From NCBI GenBank assembly GCA_016712275.1, contig JADJRI010000011.1, positions 62,001-126,000 on the forward strand: a DNA stretch of 64,000 bases, given 5' to 3'. The notes under the pieces were generated by a model that saw only the letters and a list, made by a program, of their open reading frames with translations, did not search any database and was not told where the DNA came from. The stretch's first letter is position 1. The number at the start of each line of letters is the position of its first letter. The stretch comes from Planctomycetota bacterium (GTDB lineage: Bacteria; Planctomycetota; Phycisphaerae; UBA1845; UTPLA1). The position numbers and the translations under genes are program-made. This document shows, piece after piece, positions 40,597 through 49,983 of this stretch.

Positions 40597-40648
40597 TTAA
40601 ATTCCACATCCGGTGGCGGCTGTGCCATCTCAATCCTAGCCAGTACAG
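40577..40648 (-). repeat. Dispersed intergenic palindromic repeat, copy B
   Basis: Minus strand reads TGTACTGGCTAGGATTGAGA then TGGCACAGCCGCCACCGGAT and GTGGAATTTAATCAAACTTT, matching copies A and C. It begins inside the last codons of the MFS gene, so the repeat supplies that gene's C-terminus and stop (at 40594-40596). Confidence 0.78.
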
Positions 40649-40744
40649 GCCGGCCAAAAACGCTGACGAATCCCGCAGTATAATGGTATAATCAGAGGGC
40701 ATTCCAAACAGCCTGCGCCCGCAACCCACCAAGGAGCAATCCTG

Positions 40745-42370
40745 ATGCACTCGATCCAACCCAAAGTCTCCCTTCTTGTGGCGGCTATCCTTTGCGCGGG
40801 TATCTCGGCCGCCGATGCGGACGACCGAACGACGATCAAGAACAATTTGCTTCCGGGCCATCTGACGCAGCACCGCGTGACCCGGACGGTTTTACGCACG
40901 GTCAAGAAGCAGAAACTGGAAAAGCTCGTATGGAAGCAGCCGTCGGACTGGGTGCAGCTCAATGTACACGAGCCGCGTCCTGGCGGCGTTCGCATTTTTC
41001 AGATGTTCGTCGATTATCCGGCAAAGGTGATGAGTTTGACTGAAGGTGACGAGAAAGTGGCACCCACGCCGCCGCCGGTCTATTTTGGGTTGTCGCGCGG
41101 CAACGTGCGGCTCTACAGTCTGGAACGAAGCCCGCGCGAATCGCCGGCCCTCATTCCGAAGTGTTCGGCCATGGAGCAGGCGGTGATGAGGACGATTCTT
41201 GATTTCGCCTATTGGCCCGATCATGCCGTTGCACCGGGGCAGAAGTGGGAGCGCACGATTCGCGAGTCCGATTTCGAGGGAACGCAGACTTTTGAGTTTG
41301 TCGAGCTGATTCGGGCCAAGGATGAAACAGCACTGGCCATTCGGGTGGATGTGACGGGTTCGTTTAAGGGCGTGCTGGAAAAGGAGTGTTCGTTCGAGAA
41401 GGCCGAAGTGCTGCTGCATTGGGCGCGCATGGATCGATCGCTGCTGAAGCTGCAGTCGCGAGCGGAGTATCAGCGCAAACGGGCGGAGGGCGTAGAGAAG
41501 TACGTCATGGACCTCGATGTCGACGTAAAGCGAATCGAAACGCTCAATGCGGACGAATTGGAAGGCATGGTCGACCAACTGATTGCGTTCGACAAGGCGG
41601 ATACGGCGCTGCGAAAGCGCGAACGCGGCGCGGCGCGGCAAATCTGTGAGGACTATCGGAGGAAATGGCCCGAATCGATCTGGATGCCGGCGCTTGACGA
41701 CTTGGAGCGTCGCACGCGCCCTTCCACACGAGCGCCGGCCGCCATGACCACATCGCAGTTGTCGCGCAAACTCGGAGAGGCTTTGATCAAATGGGAGGCC
41801 GCGCGAGTCAGCCGCGACGGAGATGTGCTCGATCAGACTCGGCGGCTGTTCAAGGCGCTGGTGAAGAGCCACGGTTCCAAGATTCGAAGCATTGCAAAGA
41901 GCGGGGACGACAAGCAAAGGGCGCCGGCTGTTTTCGCGCTGGCATTCGGCGAAAGCGACGATGACTTTTACACGGTGCAGAAGTATGCGCGCGACGAACG
42001 CGCGGCGGTTCGTGCCATGGCGCTGGCAGGCATGGCGGCACGAAGGGACAAGGATACGAGCGTCGAATTGTTGTTACTGGTGCTCGATGATAAGAAGGCG
42101 AATGTGCGGGCGCGGGCATGCGATGCCGTGGCCGCGTGCGTTCCGCGGGAGCATTTTTCCGTGGACAAGATTGCCGGCAAACTCGGCACACTGATGGTGG
42201 AGGACAAGTCGCGAGCCGTGCGATTGTCGGCGGTAAGGGCGCTGGCGGCCATCGGAGCCGAAACGGACATACCCAAGCTGGAAAAAGGGCTGTCGCGCGA
42301 GATTGACGATGAAATCCGCGATGAAATGAAAAAGGCCGTGAAGTCGCTGCGAAAGCAGGGCGGGGGTTGA
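40745..42370 (+). CDS. Secreted HEAT-repeat protein
   Basis: 541 residues after AAGGAGC. A Sec signal ends in AADADD. Residues ~30-270 are a beta-rich domain of unknown kind with LLPGHLTQHRVTRTV, and residues 340-541 are HEAT-type repeats: ERAAVRAMALAGMAAR, ANVRARACDAVAACVP and RAVRLSAVRALAAIGAET. The protein is probably periplasmic. No catalytic motif is seen. Its start follows repeat copy B by 96 bases. Confidence 0.78.
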   Translation: MHSIQPKVSLLVAAILCAGISAADADDRTTIKNNLLPGHLTQHRVTRTVLRTVKKQKLEKLVWKQPSDWVQLNVHEPRPGGVRIFQMFVDYPAKVMSLTEGDEKVAPTPPPVYFGLSRGNVRLYSLERSPRESPALIPKCSAMEQAVMRTILDFAYWPDHAVAPGQKWERTIRESDFEGTQTFEFVELIRAKDETALAIRVDVTGSFKGVLEKECSFEKAEVLLHWARMDRSLLKLQSRAEYQRKRAEGVEKYVMDLDVDVKRIETLNADELEGMVDQLIAFDKADTALRKRERGAARQICEDYRRKWPESIWMPALDDLERRTRPSTRAPAAMTTSQLSRKLGEALIKWEAARVSRDGDVLDQTRRLFKALVKSHGSKIRSIAKSGDDKQRAPAVFALAFGESDDDFYTVQKYARDERAAVRAMALAGMAARRDKDTSVELLLLVLDDKKANVRARACDAVAACVPREHFSVDKIAGKLGTLMVEDKSRAVRLSAVRALAAIGAETDIPKLEKGLSREIDDEIRDEMKKAVKSLRKQGGG

Positions 42371-42502
42371 TGTCGGTCCGGTAAGGTCGCGGGTTTGGGA
42401 AATGGGTCGGCGAACGTCTGCCGCGACCGCTGACGCGCATATGATAGAGAGCGAAGACGCAATCAAATTGCGGTGGCGTTTGTATGTTGAGCGGGGGATT
42501 TT

Positions 42503-43245
42503 ATGCGAGTCCGCGTTGCCGTTTTTATCATTGAGATCGTTGTTTTGAGCACTGGCGTTCGGGTCTCGCCTGCCGCCGAGGTGTACAACTTGAATCCCAT
42601 CGCCGATTCGACCGTTTCGTCGGCGAACCCGGACAGCAACTATGGACTGGGCGGCGCTCTTGCGATTTCGGCGGCCGGACTTTCCAGGGGCGAGTTTCAA
42701 ACGGTTATGAAGTTCGACACATCCGCCGCCAGGGCTGTGTTTGATTCGGTTTTTGGAACGGGCAATTGGTCGGTCAGCGGCATCGTGTTGAGGCTCAATG
42801 CGGCCAATCCGAATAATCCGCTATTCAACGCACAGTCCGCGGGACAGTTTTCAATTCACTGGATGCAGGATGACTCATGGATGGAGGGCGATGGCGGCCC
42901 CAGCGCGCCTGGCGTGAATGGCGTTACTTTCAATTCGCTGCCCGGCCATCTGGTCAATGGCAGCGAGTTGTTGGGGAGTTTTGCATTTGGCGGCGCGACC
43001 AGCGGACCTTTCCAGTTTTCTTTTTTGCCAACTGTCGGGCTCAACGCCGATTTATTGAGTGGAAATCAGGCCAGTCTATGGCTGAATGCGGCGGATTCAG
43101 GTGTGAGCTTTTGTTCAATTCGCACGATTTTCCCAATGAGGCCAATCATCCACAATTGACCATCATGGCCGTTCCGGAGCCGGCCACACTCGTGTTCCTG
43201 ACAGCGCTGGTTTTTGCGCGACGAAGAAACCGGCGATGTGCGTGA
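42503..43245 (+). CDS. PEP-CTERM-anchored secreted protein (DNRLRE-like domain), frameshifted near 43110
   Basis: About 247 residues. A signal peptide is followed by NLNPIADSTVSSANPDSNYG and FQTVMKFDTSAARAVFDSVF, then LWLNAADSGVSF, matching the DNRLRE-type secreted domain often seen in planctomycetes. The visible frame stops at 43159; the other reads LFNSHDFPNEANHPQLTIMA, then VPEPATLVFLTALVFARRRN, a PEP-CTERM sorting signal. One T missing from the T-run at 43109-43112 explains it. The tail would be cleaved by an exosortase-type enzyme, none of which is in the window. Likely surface or matrix localisation. Confidence 0.78.
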
Positions 43246-43315
43246 TCGCCCTTGTTGATCGTCGAGATTCAATCCCAATGTACACTACCGCCGAAGTGAA
43301 TATGCGCCGCGCGTG

Positions 43316-43969
43316 TTAATCCAAGACCCGCAGCCGTGCCAGATTGATTTCACGGCCCAGCACAATGAGTATGTCGCCCGCTTTGAATATGTAATTCGGC
43401 GACGGCATGAATTGAAACTCCCCGGTGGGTTTTTTGGTCGCCAGCAGAAGCAAATTCAGCTCTTCGCGCAGACGGGACGAGGCCAGCGTTTTTCCCACAA
43501 TGGCCGACGGTATTTCGAGTTCCATGATGCGGTGATCTTCCGCGAAAGGAAAATAATCCAACAGCGTCGGGAAGGCGACACGCCGGGCGGTTCGCTCGGC
43601 AGTTTCGCGTTCGGGAAAAATCACTTCGTGCGCGCCGACGGCCTTGAGAATCGTGGCATGGTCCTCGTTGACGGCCTTGCAGCGAATGCTCTTGACGCCG
43701 ATCTGGCTCAGGTGAAGCGAGCAGATGATGCTCGGTTCCATGCTCTCGCCGAGGCTGACGACCACGACATCGACGTTTGAGGTGACGACCGCCTTGAGGG
43801 CATCGAGATTGCGCGCATCGCATATGAGCGCCTGATGCACGTCGTCGCGAATGGCGTTGACAGCCTCTTCGCGTTGATCGATCGCCAGCACCTCGCACTG
43901 CATCTGCGTGAGCTGGCGGGCGAGATGCGAACCGAATTGGCCCAGTCCGATGACAACGACTTGCTTCAT
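43316..43969 (-). CDS. ktrA: KtrA/TrkA-type potassium-uptake regulatory subunit
   Basis: 217 residues from the ATG at 43969, which follows GGACAGGACGC. The RCK-N part has VVVIGLGQFGSHLARQL (nucleotide-binding GxGxxG) and VLAIDQREEAVNAI. The C-terminal ~75 residues (MELEIPSAIVGKTLASS) are an RCK-C domain. It would form a cytoplasmic ring that gates the channel subunits encoded at 44060 and 45570. Single-RCK length matches KtrA, not the double-length TrkA of Gammaproteobacteria. Confidence 0.9.
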   Translation of the reverse strand: MKQVVVIGLGQFGSHLARQLTQMQCEVLAIDQREEAVNAIRDDVHQALICDARNLDALKAVVTSNVDVVVVSLGESMEPSIICSLHLSQIGVKSIRCKAVNEDHATILKAVGAHEVIFPERETAERTARRVAFPTLLDYFPFAEDHRIMELEIPSAIVGKTLASSRLREELNLLLLATKKPTGEFQFMPSPNYIFKAGDILIVLGREINLARLRVLD

Positions 43970-44059
43970 GTTGCGTCCTGTCCAGCTTAGTGAGATCGAT
44001 TCCGAACGGCTGAAATGCAATTCACGACGGCCGTCGAATCTCGTCTCATGTTTCACAAA

Positions 44060-45395
44060 TCAAATGGCTATGTCTTCTTTCGGATAATAAATCATTGGCG
44101 GCCGCAGGTCTCGCCGCATGAGCGTCATCGCCAATGCAAGTGGACCCACGCGTCCGGCGAACATCAGGATGATGATGATTATCTTACCCATCCAGGTGAG
44201 TCCGGATGTAATTCCGCGACTCAGGCCAACAGTGCCGATGGCGGAAGCGCATTCAAACATCTGATCTGGCAAAGGCGACTTGTCGACAAGGGAAAGCGCA
44301 TAAATACCGATGCACAGAATTGTCAGATAGAAAAGCGAGCTGGCCATCGCGAGACGCACCCGATCCGTCGGCAGTTCGCGATCGCCGAAGTTCGTCCGTT
44401 CCAACCCGCGAAACAGAGAAACCATGTTGGCCCAGAGCGCTGTCACCGTCGTAGTTTTGATTCCGCCGCCCGTGCCCGACGGCGAGGCACCCACGATCAT
44501 AATCATCGTGATTAGAAAAACTGAACCTCCGGACAAGCTCGCGATGTCCACGGTATTGAAACCGACCGTAGTACTTGCTGTCATGGCTTGAAAAAGGGCC
44601 GCCATGATCCTCTCCCGGCCGGAGCGCGGTCAGAGTTGACTCGTCAATTGCCAGCAGCACGGTTCCGGCCATGGACAAATAAAAGGTACACCAAAGAATG
44701 ACTCTAGACGAAAGGCAGAGCCTGCGCTTTCGTTTCCTGATTCGTTCCACCACATCGTTCATGACGATGAAGCCGATTGCGCCAAGGCAACTCAAAACTA
44801 TGATGATGACATTCAGCCCCACGTCACTGCGAAATCCGACGAGACTGTCATTGAAGAGTGAAAACCCAGCCGTACAGAAAGCAGAAATGCTATGGAAGGC
44901 CGCCGACCACGCCGCATCCGGCACGTCCCGCGCCTGGAGCCTTTGATACAGCGCACCGGCCCCCACGATCTCAATGGCGACCGTCAAGAGAACAATCGAA
45001 ACAATGAACCTCCGAATCGGAATTCCAGTCGGAGAGGACAGGGCGACCTGCGAAACGCTGTCACGAACCATCGACGTGCGCCGACTGACCGCAATGATGA
45101 CAAAAGAGCCAATGGTCATGTATCCCAGACCGCCGAATTGAATCAGCAAGGCGACAACCACTTCTCCCGTCCGTGAGTAGGTATCGGCCGTGCTAACCGT
45201 CGTAAGGCCCGTCGTCGAGACCGCCGATGTGGCTGTAAACAGGTGGTCGAGAACGCTCGCCTCCTCGCGCTCGTTGCATATCGGTAAACAAAGAAAGAGC
45301 CAGCCAACAAGAATGTATGTTGCGTATCCCCACACGACGAGTTGCACGGGATCGCGCCGCTTGGAGCCCGCGCGGATTCGAATCTTGAAAGACAT
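44060..45395 (-). CDS. ktrB: KtrB/TrkH-type potassium channel subunit 1, frameshifted near 44615
   Basis: About 445 residues from the ATG at 45395 (AGGAAAAC just before it). Four filter-type repeats are visible: SAVSTTGLTTVSTADTY, SAFCTAGFSLFNDSL, TASTTVGFNTVDIASL and SAIGTVGLSRGITSG. The first frame ends in TLTALRPGEDHGGPFS; the other gives RIMAALFQAMTASTT, so an indel near 44608-44622 joins the two. It is an inner-membrane channel of the Trk/Ktr superfamily. It lies between KtrA and a second channel gene on the same strand. Confidence 0.88.
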
Positions 45396-45569
45396 GTTTT
45401 CCTCTTGGTCGAAACACTTCACGCATTAGTATTCGCGCGAAATGATCGATTCGGTCCCAAGGATTGTATGTCGCGTCCAGACTTTCGCAATTCGCTCTCA
45501 CTGGTGACCGAATCGTGTCGACCAATGAAATCGAACAAAAAAGCGCCAGCGCGCTTAACTTACGCGACA

Positions 45570-46993
45570 TTATCCGACCATAAGTCGTTCTTCGGGATAT
45601 CGCGTCTTTGCGGCAGCACGCTGTGAAATGATCATCGCGAAAGTCAACGGGCCGATGCGCCCGACAAACATCGACAGGATGATCCACATTTTGCTGGTCT
45701 GCGACAACATCGGCGTGATGCCGGTGGAAAGTCCGACGGTGCCGAACGCCGAGACCTGCTCAAACATCAGGCTCATCATGGTCATTTTCGGCGACGATTC
45801 CTCAATCAACGTCAGCAGCATGCATCCGAACGAACACCACAGCACACCCAAACCGATGATCATCGCAGCGCGGGCGACGATCTCCGGCGGAACGCGTCGG
45901 CCAAGCAGCGTTACATCCGTTCGGCCGCGCAGCCATGCGACAAGCTGTGCATACCATGTAGCGACCGAGGTCGTCTTGACGCCGCCGGCGCAAGACGCGG
46001 GCGAGCCGCCTATGAACATGAGCACCATCATGACGAGGAGGCCGGTCCGCGGAAGCGCGCCGATATCGATTGTGTTAAAGCCGGCCGTGCGGCAGGTCAC
46101 GGACTGAAACAACGCATTGGTCACGGCGTCAAACCATGAGCGGCTCTGTGCGTTGGCGCCGAGCGGAAATACGAGGATGGCGCCAATCAAGATGAGGCTG
46201 GATGACATATAAAGCACGACGCGTGTATTGAGGGACCACATCAGGGGGGATGCCTGAATCCGTCGCAGTCGATTCCAGGTTCTTCGCGCCGTCTCGAGCA
46301 CCACCGCATGTCCCAATCCGCCGATCACAACCAGCGCCATGATTGTGTATATGAACGCGGGCGATTCGAATCGATGGTAGACGAGGCTGTCGGAATAGAT
46401 CGAGAATCCCGCATTGCAAAAGGCCGAGATCGAATGAAAGATGGCGGAAAAGATCGGCGCTTCTTCGAGGCCTTCGTCCAACAGATCCAGATAAATCACA
46501 CATGCGCCGATTGCCTCAACAAGCAGCGTCAAGGCTATCACCCTTTTCAAGTCGCGCCGCAGCTTCGACGCGGCATGGCCCTGATAAAAAGAATCGGCCA
46601 CCATGAATTGCGATCGGAAGGACATTTTTCCGCCGAGAAGCTGGGCTCGAGCGCCGCAAATGTCATGATGCCGAGTCCGCCCAACTGTATCAGCACCATG
46701 ATGACAACCTGGCCAAAGCGACTGAAATCCTTTTCGGTGTCAACGACCGTCAGACCCGTGACGCACACCGCGGAAGTGGACGTGAAGAACGCATCGAGCA
46801 GGGACACGCCCGTCCGCGCATGAGACATAGGGAGCCAGAGCAAAATGGTTCCGACGAAAATCAGGAGCAGAAATGTCACCGCCAGCATGCGCTCGGAGCG
46901 TTCGAAGAGCAGCTCATACAGATAAGCCGTGAAGCGACGAAGTCCCTTCGGCCCTAGTCCAAGTTCTTCGCGAATGTCGGCATGGTTGTTCAT
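45570..46993 (-). CDS. ktrB: KtrB/TrkH-type potassium channel subunit 2, frameshifted near 46632
   Basis: About 474 residues. The first frame has MLAVTFLLLIFVGTILLWLP and TSAVCVTGLTVVDTEKDFSR (first filter), then IQLGGLGIMTFAALEPSF. The second has SAFCNAGFSIYSDS, SVTCRTAGFNTIDIGALP and SAFGTVGLSTGITPM. Channel 1 shares the repeat pattern, so this is a paralogue. Two B-type subunits with one A subunit could share the ring or respond to different conditions. The break near 46632 is a likely indel. Confidence 0.87.
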
Positions 46994-47044
46994 TGTCGAG
47001 GAGATACGAGTTCGATTGAATTTGCATTCCGGCTTTGCGGCCGA

Positions 47045-48109
47045 CTACACGTTGAACCGGAAGTTGATGATATCGCCGTCCAGAACGACATAATGCTTGG
47101 GTTCGAGCCGCACCTTGTTGGCAGCCTTTGCGCCCTTCATGTCGGTATGGGCCTTTAAGTCGTCGAAGGCCACAATTTCGGCACGAATGAACCCACGCTG
47201 TATGTCGCTGTGTATTTTCCCGGCGGCATTCACCGCATCGGTGCCCCGGGTGAGGGTCCAGGCGCGCACTTCGTCGGGACCGCAGGTGAGAAAGGAAATC
47301 AACCCGACGGCTTCGTAACAGGTGCGAATGACGCGCGTGGCGGCCACCTCGCTGAGTCCGAGGTCTTCGAGAAACGCCTTGCGATCGTCCTGATTGAGCT
47401 GGGCGATTTGCGATTCGATGTCGGCCGACAGCGCGATGGTCGCCTTTGCATGTTCGTGTTCGAACGGCGCCGGCTTCGCCACATCGGCTTCGCCGACGTT
47501 GATGACAACGATGACGGGCTTCAGCGTGAGAAACCCAAAGCTGGCGGCAATGCGATGTTCGTCCTCGTTCTGGATCGCACTGAGGACCGGTGCCTCGGAT
47601 TCGAGTGCCTTTTGCACGCGCTGCATCATTGCCAATTCGCGCAATTCCTGGTCGCGCGTTTTCGAGGGTTTCTGCGTCGATTTTTCGAGCTTTTCGACGC
47701 GGTTCACGACCTGTTCCAAATCCGCAAAGATTAATTCGGTGTGCAATTCAGAAAGGTCGGCCTTGGCGTCGACGCGATTGCGATAGGGTGCGACGTTGTC
47801 CGATTGAAATGCCCGGACCACCATGACCAGTCCGTCGCATTTGCGGGCTTCCTGCATTCGTCGCCGAAATTCGGCCTGCCCTGCGGCGTCGGCCAGCGAC
47901 GCGCCGGGAATATCCAGAAATTCGAGATGTGCCCGCGTGTATTTTTTCGGATCGTAGATCGAAGCGAGGTAGTCAAGCCGCGCGTCGGGAACCTGAATCG
48001 TCGTTAACTGTTCAGTCATCGACTGGCTGGGGTCCAAAGCCTTGCCGGTGAGCGCTGAGAAAAGGGTGGACTTGCCGGACTGGGGGGGGCCGATGATGGC
48101 GAATCTCAT
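47045..48109 (-). CDS. ychF: YchF/OLA1-family GTP/ATP-binding protein
   Basis: 354 residues. It has IIGPPQSGKSTLFSALTG (G1, with GPPQSGKS where the family usually has PNVGKS), then FLDIPGASLADAAGQ (G3), VIVVINVGEAD (the N-x-x-E G4 form that lets this family prefer ATP) and a C-terminal TGS domain ending HYVVLDGDIINFRFNV, as in YchF. It is an Obg-family, ribosome-associated ATPase linked to stress and translation. Divergence in G1 is unusual but the other motifs hold. The frame is intact. Confidence 0.85.
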   Translation of the reverse strand: MRFAIIGPPQSGKSTLFSALTGKALDPSQSMTEQLTTIQVPDARLDYLASIYDPKKYTRAHLEFLDIPGASLADAAGQAEFRRRMQEARKCDGLVMVVRAFQSDNVAPYRNRVDAKADLSELHTELIFADLEQVVNRVEKLEKSTQKPSKTRDQELRELAMMQRVQKALESEAPVLSAIQNEDEHRIAASFGFLTLKPVIVVINVGEADVAKPAPFEHEHAKATIALSADIESQIAQLNQDDRKAFLEDLGLSEVAATRVIRTCYEAVGLISFLTCGPDEVRAWTLTRGTDAVNAAGKIHSDIQRGFIRAEIVAFDDLKAHTDMKGAKAANKVRLEPKHYVVLDGDIINFRFNV

Positions 48110-48402
48110 GGTGCGTGTTTTCCTTTCGAGGCCGAATTGTAGCGTACCGGCGTGTTTCGTCGAGAAAGCGAGGGCAAGGCCAATATTGGGGCTGAAATGA
48201 CTTGTTGTGGTGGAGATTCGAGAATGGGTCGGTGATTATTTTTACGGGAGACCAAGCGCGATTTTTGCGTCGGCGAACCTTTGATCGCTCAGTCGGGCGG
48301 GAAACCGCTTTTCAAGATTTGTCGTCGAGATGAACGCCGGCTTTGTCACAATGTGCATCGGTCCGTACTGACTGATCCTTACCCACAAGCGCGAACAACT
48401 AC
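48110..48402. other. Intergenic stretch upstream of ychF
   Basis: 293 bases containing the promoter region of ychF. No tRNA-Sec or other RNA recognised. Confidence 0.4.
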
Positions 48403-49983
48403 TCATGTATCTTGAATTGATCGCGCAACAGCCCCCACCACCTCCCCAAACTCCTCCTCCCTCATCGCCCGAACATCAAACACAATCGCCCCCTCATTCA
48501 GTCGCGCCAACACCGCCGGCTCGCTCAACCGCAGTGCCCGCGCCACGCCATCCAATGATCCGCGCGTCGGCACCCAACGCACCGTCGCCGTCGGAAACCC
48601 AAACGCCGGCAGCGACCCGCCCCCCGCAAAACTCTCATCCGCCCGCACCTCAAACCGCTCGCCGGGACACGCCGCCCCCAACATCGCTGCCAACTCCGTG
48701 GCACTTTGTGTCAAAGCATCGGCACTCTCCCACAGTCGCGCCAACAGCGGAATCCGCCGTCGAGCAGCCGCCGGATCCTGATACAACTCCAGCACCGCCT
48801 CCAGCGCCGCCATCGTCAGCTTCCCGACGCGCAATGCCCGCGCCATTGGGTCCTTTCGCAATCGCTCGATCGTATCTCGCCGCCCCAGCAAAATCCCCGC
48901 CTGCGGCCCGCCCAGCAGCTTGTCCCCGCTAAACCCGATCACATCCGATCCGGCCCGCAAACTCGCCGCCACTGTCGGCTCATTGGCACTCCGCCAAAGC
49001 TCATCGTCCATCAGCGCCCCGCTCCCCAGATCGTCAAACATCGGCAGCTTGCGATCGTGCGCCAGCTGCGCCAGCTGCGCCGCCGTCGGTGACTCCGAAA
49101 ATCCCACTACGCGATAATTGCTGGTATGCACATGCATGATGAGTCCGGTCCGGACATTGATCGCCCGCTCGTAGTCCCTCAGATGCGTTTTGTTCGTCGT
49201 CCCCACTTCGCGTAGCACCGCCCCGCCCGCAGACATAACTTCCGGCAATCGATACGAGCCGCCGATCTCGATCAGTTGTCCGCGCGAAACAATGACCTCC
49301 CGTCCCTGCGCCAACGCGCGCAGTGCCAGCATTGTGGCAGCGGCATTGTTGTTCACCACCAGCGCCGCCTCGGCCCCCGTCAGCTCGCGAAGCAGCTCCT
49401 CCACATATCCGCCGCGCAGGCCCCGATCCCCCGTCTCAAGATCGATCTCCAAACCGCAATAACCCGATGCCACATTCGAAAGTCGCTCCACCGCCTCGAC
49501 CGGCAAAACCGATCGCCCAAGCCCTGTATGCAGCACGATCCCCGTCGCATTGATCACCCGCGAAAGCCGTCGAGTCCCGCGCGACCGCAAATGCGAAACC
49601 GTCGCATCGAGAACCGCGCCGAGCGAAAAGTCCATGCCCGCAATCGGCCCCGATCGAACCCGCTCGCGAAAACCCGACACGATCTCACGCAGCACATTCG
49701 TGACCACCGATTGCGAATGACTCGCCAACGCCGGCAGCGAAGCCGCCGCGTTAAGCAATGCCGTCATCGACGGGATGCTTGCAAGCACCGATTGTGGCGC
49801 CGGACTCGCTTCGGCCGGCTTATAGCCTTTCCCCAAGACCCGTGTGGCACCGGCTAATAGCCGGTGGCGACCGGGTCTTGGGGATGGGTTTACAGGCTTC
49901 GCCTTCTTCTTCGCGGCCTTGGATTTCGCTGCGACCCTCCGCTCAGCAGTTCTCTTGCTCGTTGATTTCCTCCCTCGTGCCAT
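48403..49983 (-). CDS. selA: L-seryl-tRNA(Sec) selenium transferase with N-terminal extension
   Basis: 526 residues, longer than the usual ~460. It converts seryl-tRNA(Sec) to selenocysteyl-tRNA(Sec) using selenophosphate. Core motifs are RRLSRVINATGIVLHTGLGR, ALVVNNNAAATMLALRAL, EVGTTNKTHLRDYERAI and GFSGDKLLGGPQAGILLGRR, which holds the PLP lysine. The ATG at 49983 overlaps the selB stop (GTGATG: TGA ends selB, ATG starts selA); a GTG one codon earlier is possible. Residues ~10-60 (Lys/Ala/Pro-rich, then PSPRPGRHRLLAGATRVLGK) are an extension partly made of an inverted repeat at 49831-49883. The rest of the frame is intact. Confidence 0.93.
   Translation of the reverse strand: MARGRKSTSKRTAERRVAAKSKAAKKKAKPVNPSPRPGRHRLLAGATRVLGKGYKPAEASPAPQSVLASIPSMTALLNAAASLPALASHSQSVVTNVLREIVSGFRERVRSGPIAGMDFSLGAVLDATVSHLRSRGTRRLSRVINATGIVLHTGLGRSVLPVEAVERLSNVASGYCGLEIDLETGDRGLRGGYVEELLRELTGAEAALVVNNNAAATMLALRALAQGREVIVSRGQLIEIGGSYRLPEVMSAGGAVLREVGTTNKTHLRDYERAINVRTGLIMHVHTSNYRVVGFSESPTAAQLAQLAHDRKLPMFDDLGSGALMDDELWRSANEPTVAASLRAGSDVIGFSGDKLLGGPQAGILLGRRDTIERLRKDPMARALRVGKLTMAALEAVLELYQDPAAARRRIPLLARLWESADALTQSATELAAMLGAACPGERFEVRADESFAGGGSLPAFGFPTATVRWVPTRGSLDGVARALRLSEPAVLARLNEGAIVFDVRAMREEEFGEVVGAVARSIQDT
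49831..49883. repeat. Long palindromic repeat, GTGTGG...GGCTA family, copy 3, inside selA
   Basis: Outer arms CCCCAAGACCCG (49831-49842) and CGGGTCTTGGGG (49872-49883) are perfect; inside, CCGGCT-AAT-AGCCGG is a perfect inner stem. The TGTGGCACCGGCTAATAG core matches copies at 7192 and 7281. It is 53 bases long and is read through in frame by selA. Confidence 0.82.

Noticed and set aside
48110..48402. A selC (tRNA-Sec) gene beside selA/selB
   Set aside because: No cloverleaf with a UCA anticodon and long variable arm was recognised in this gap by eye; a covariance-model search would be needed to exclude it.
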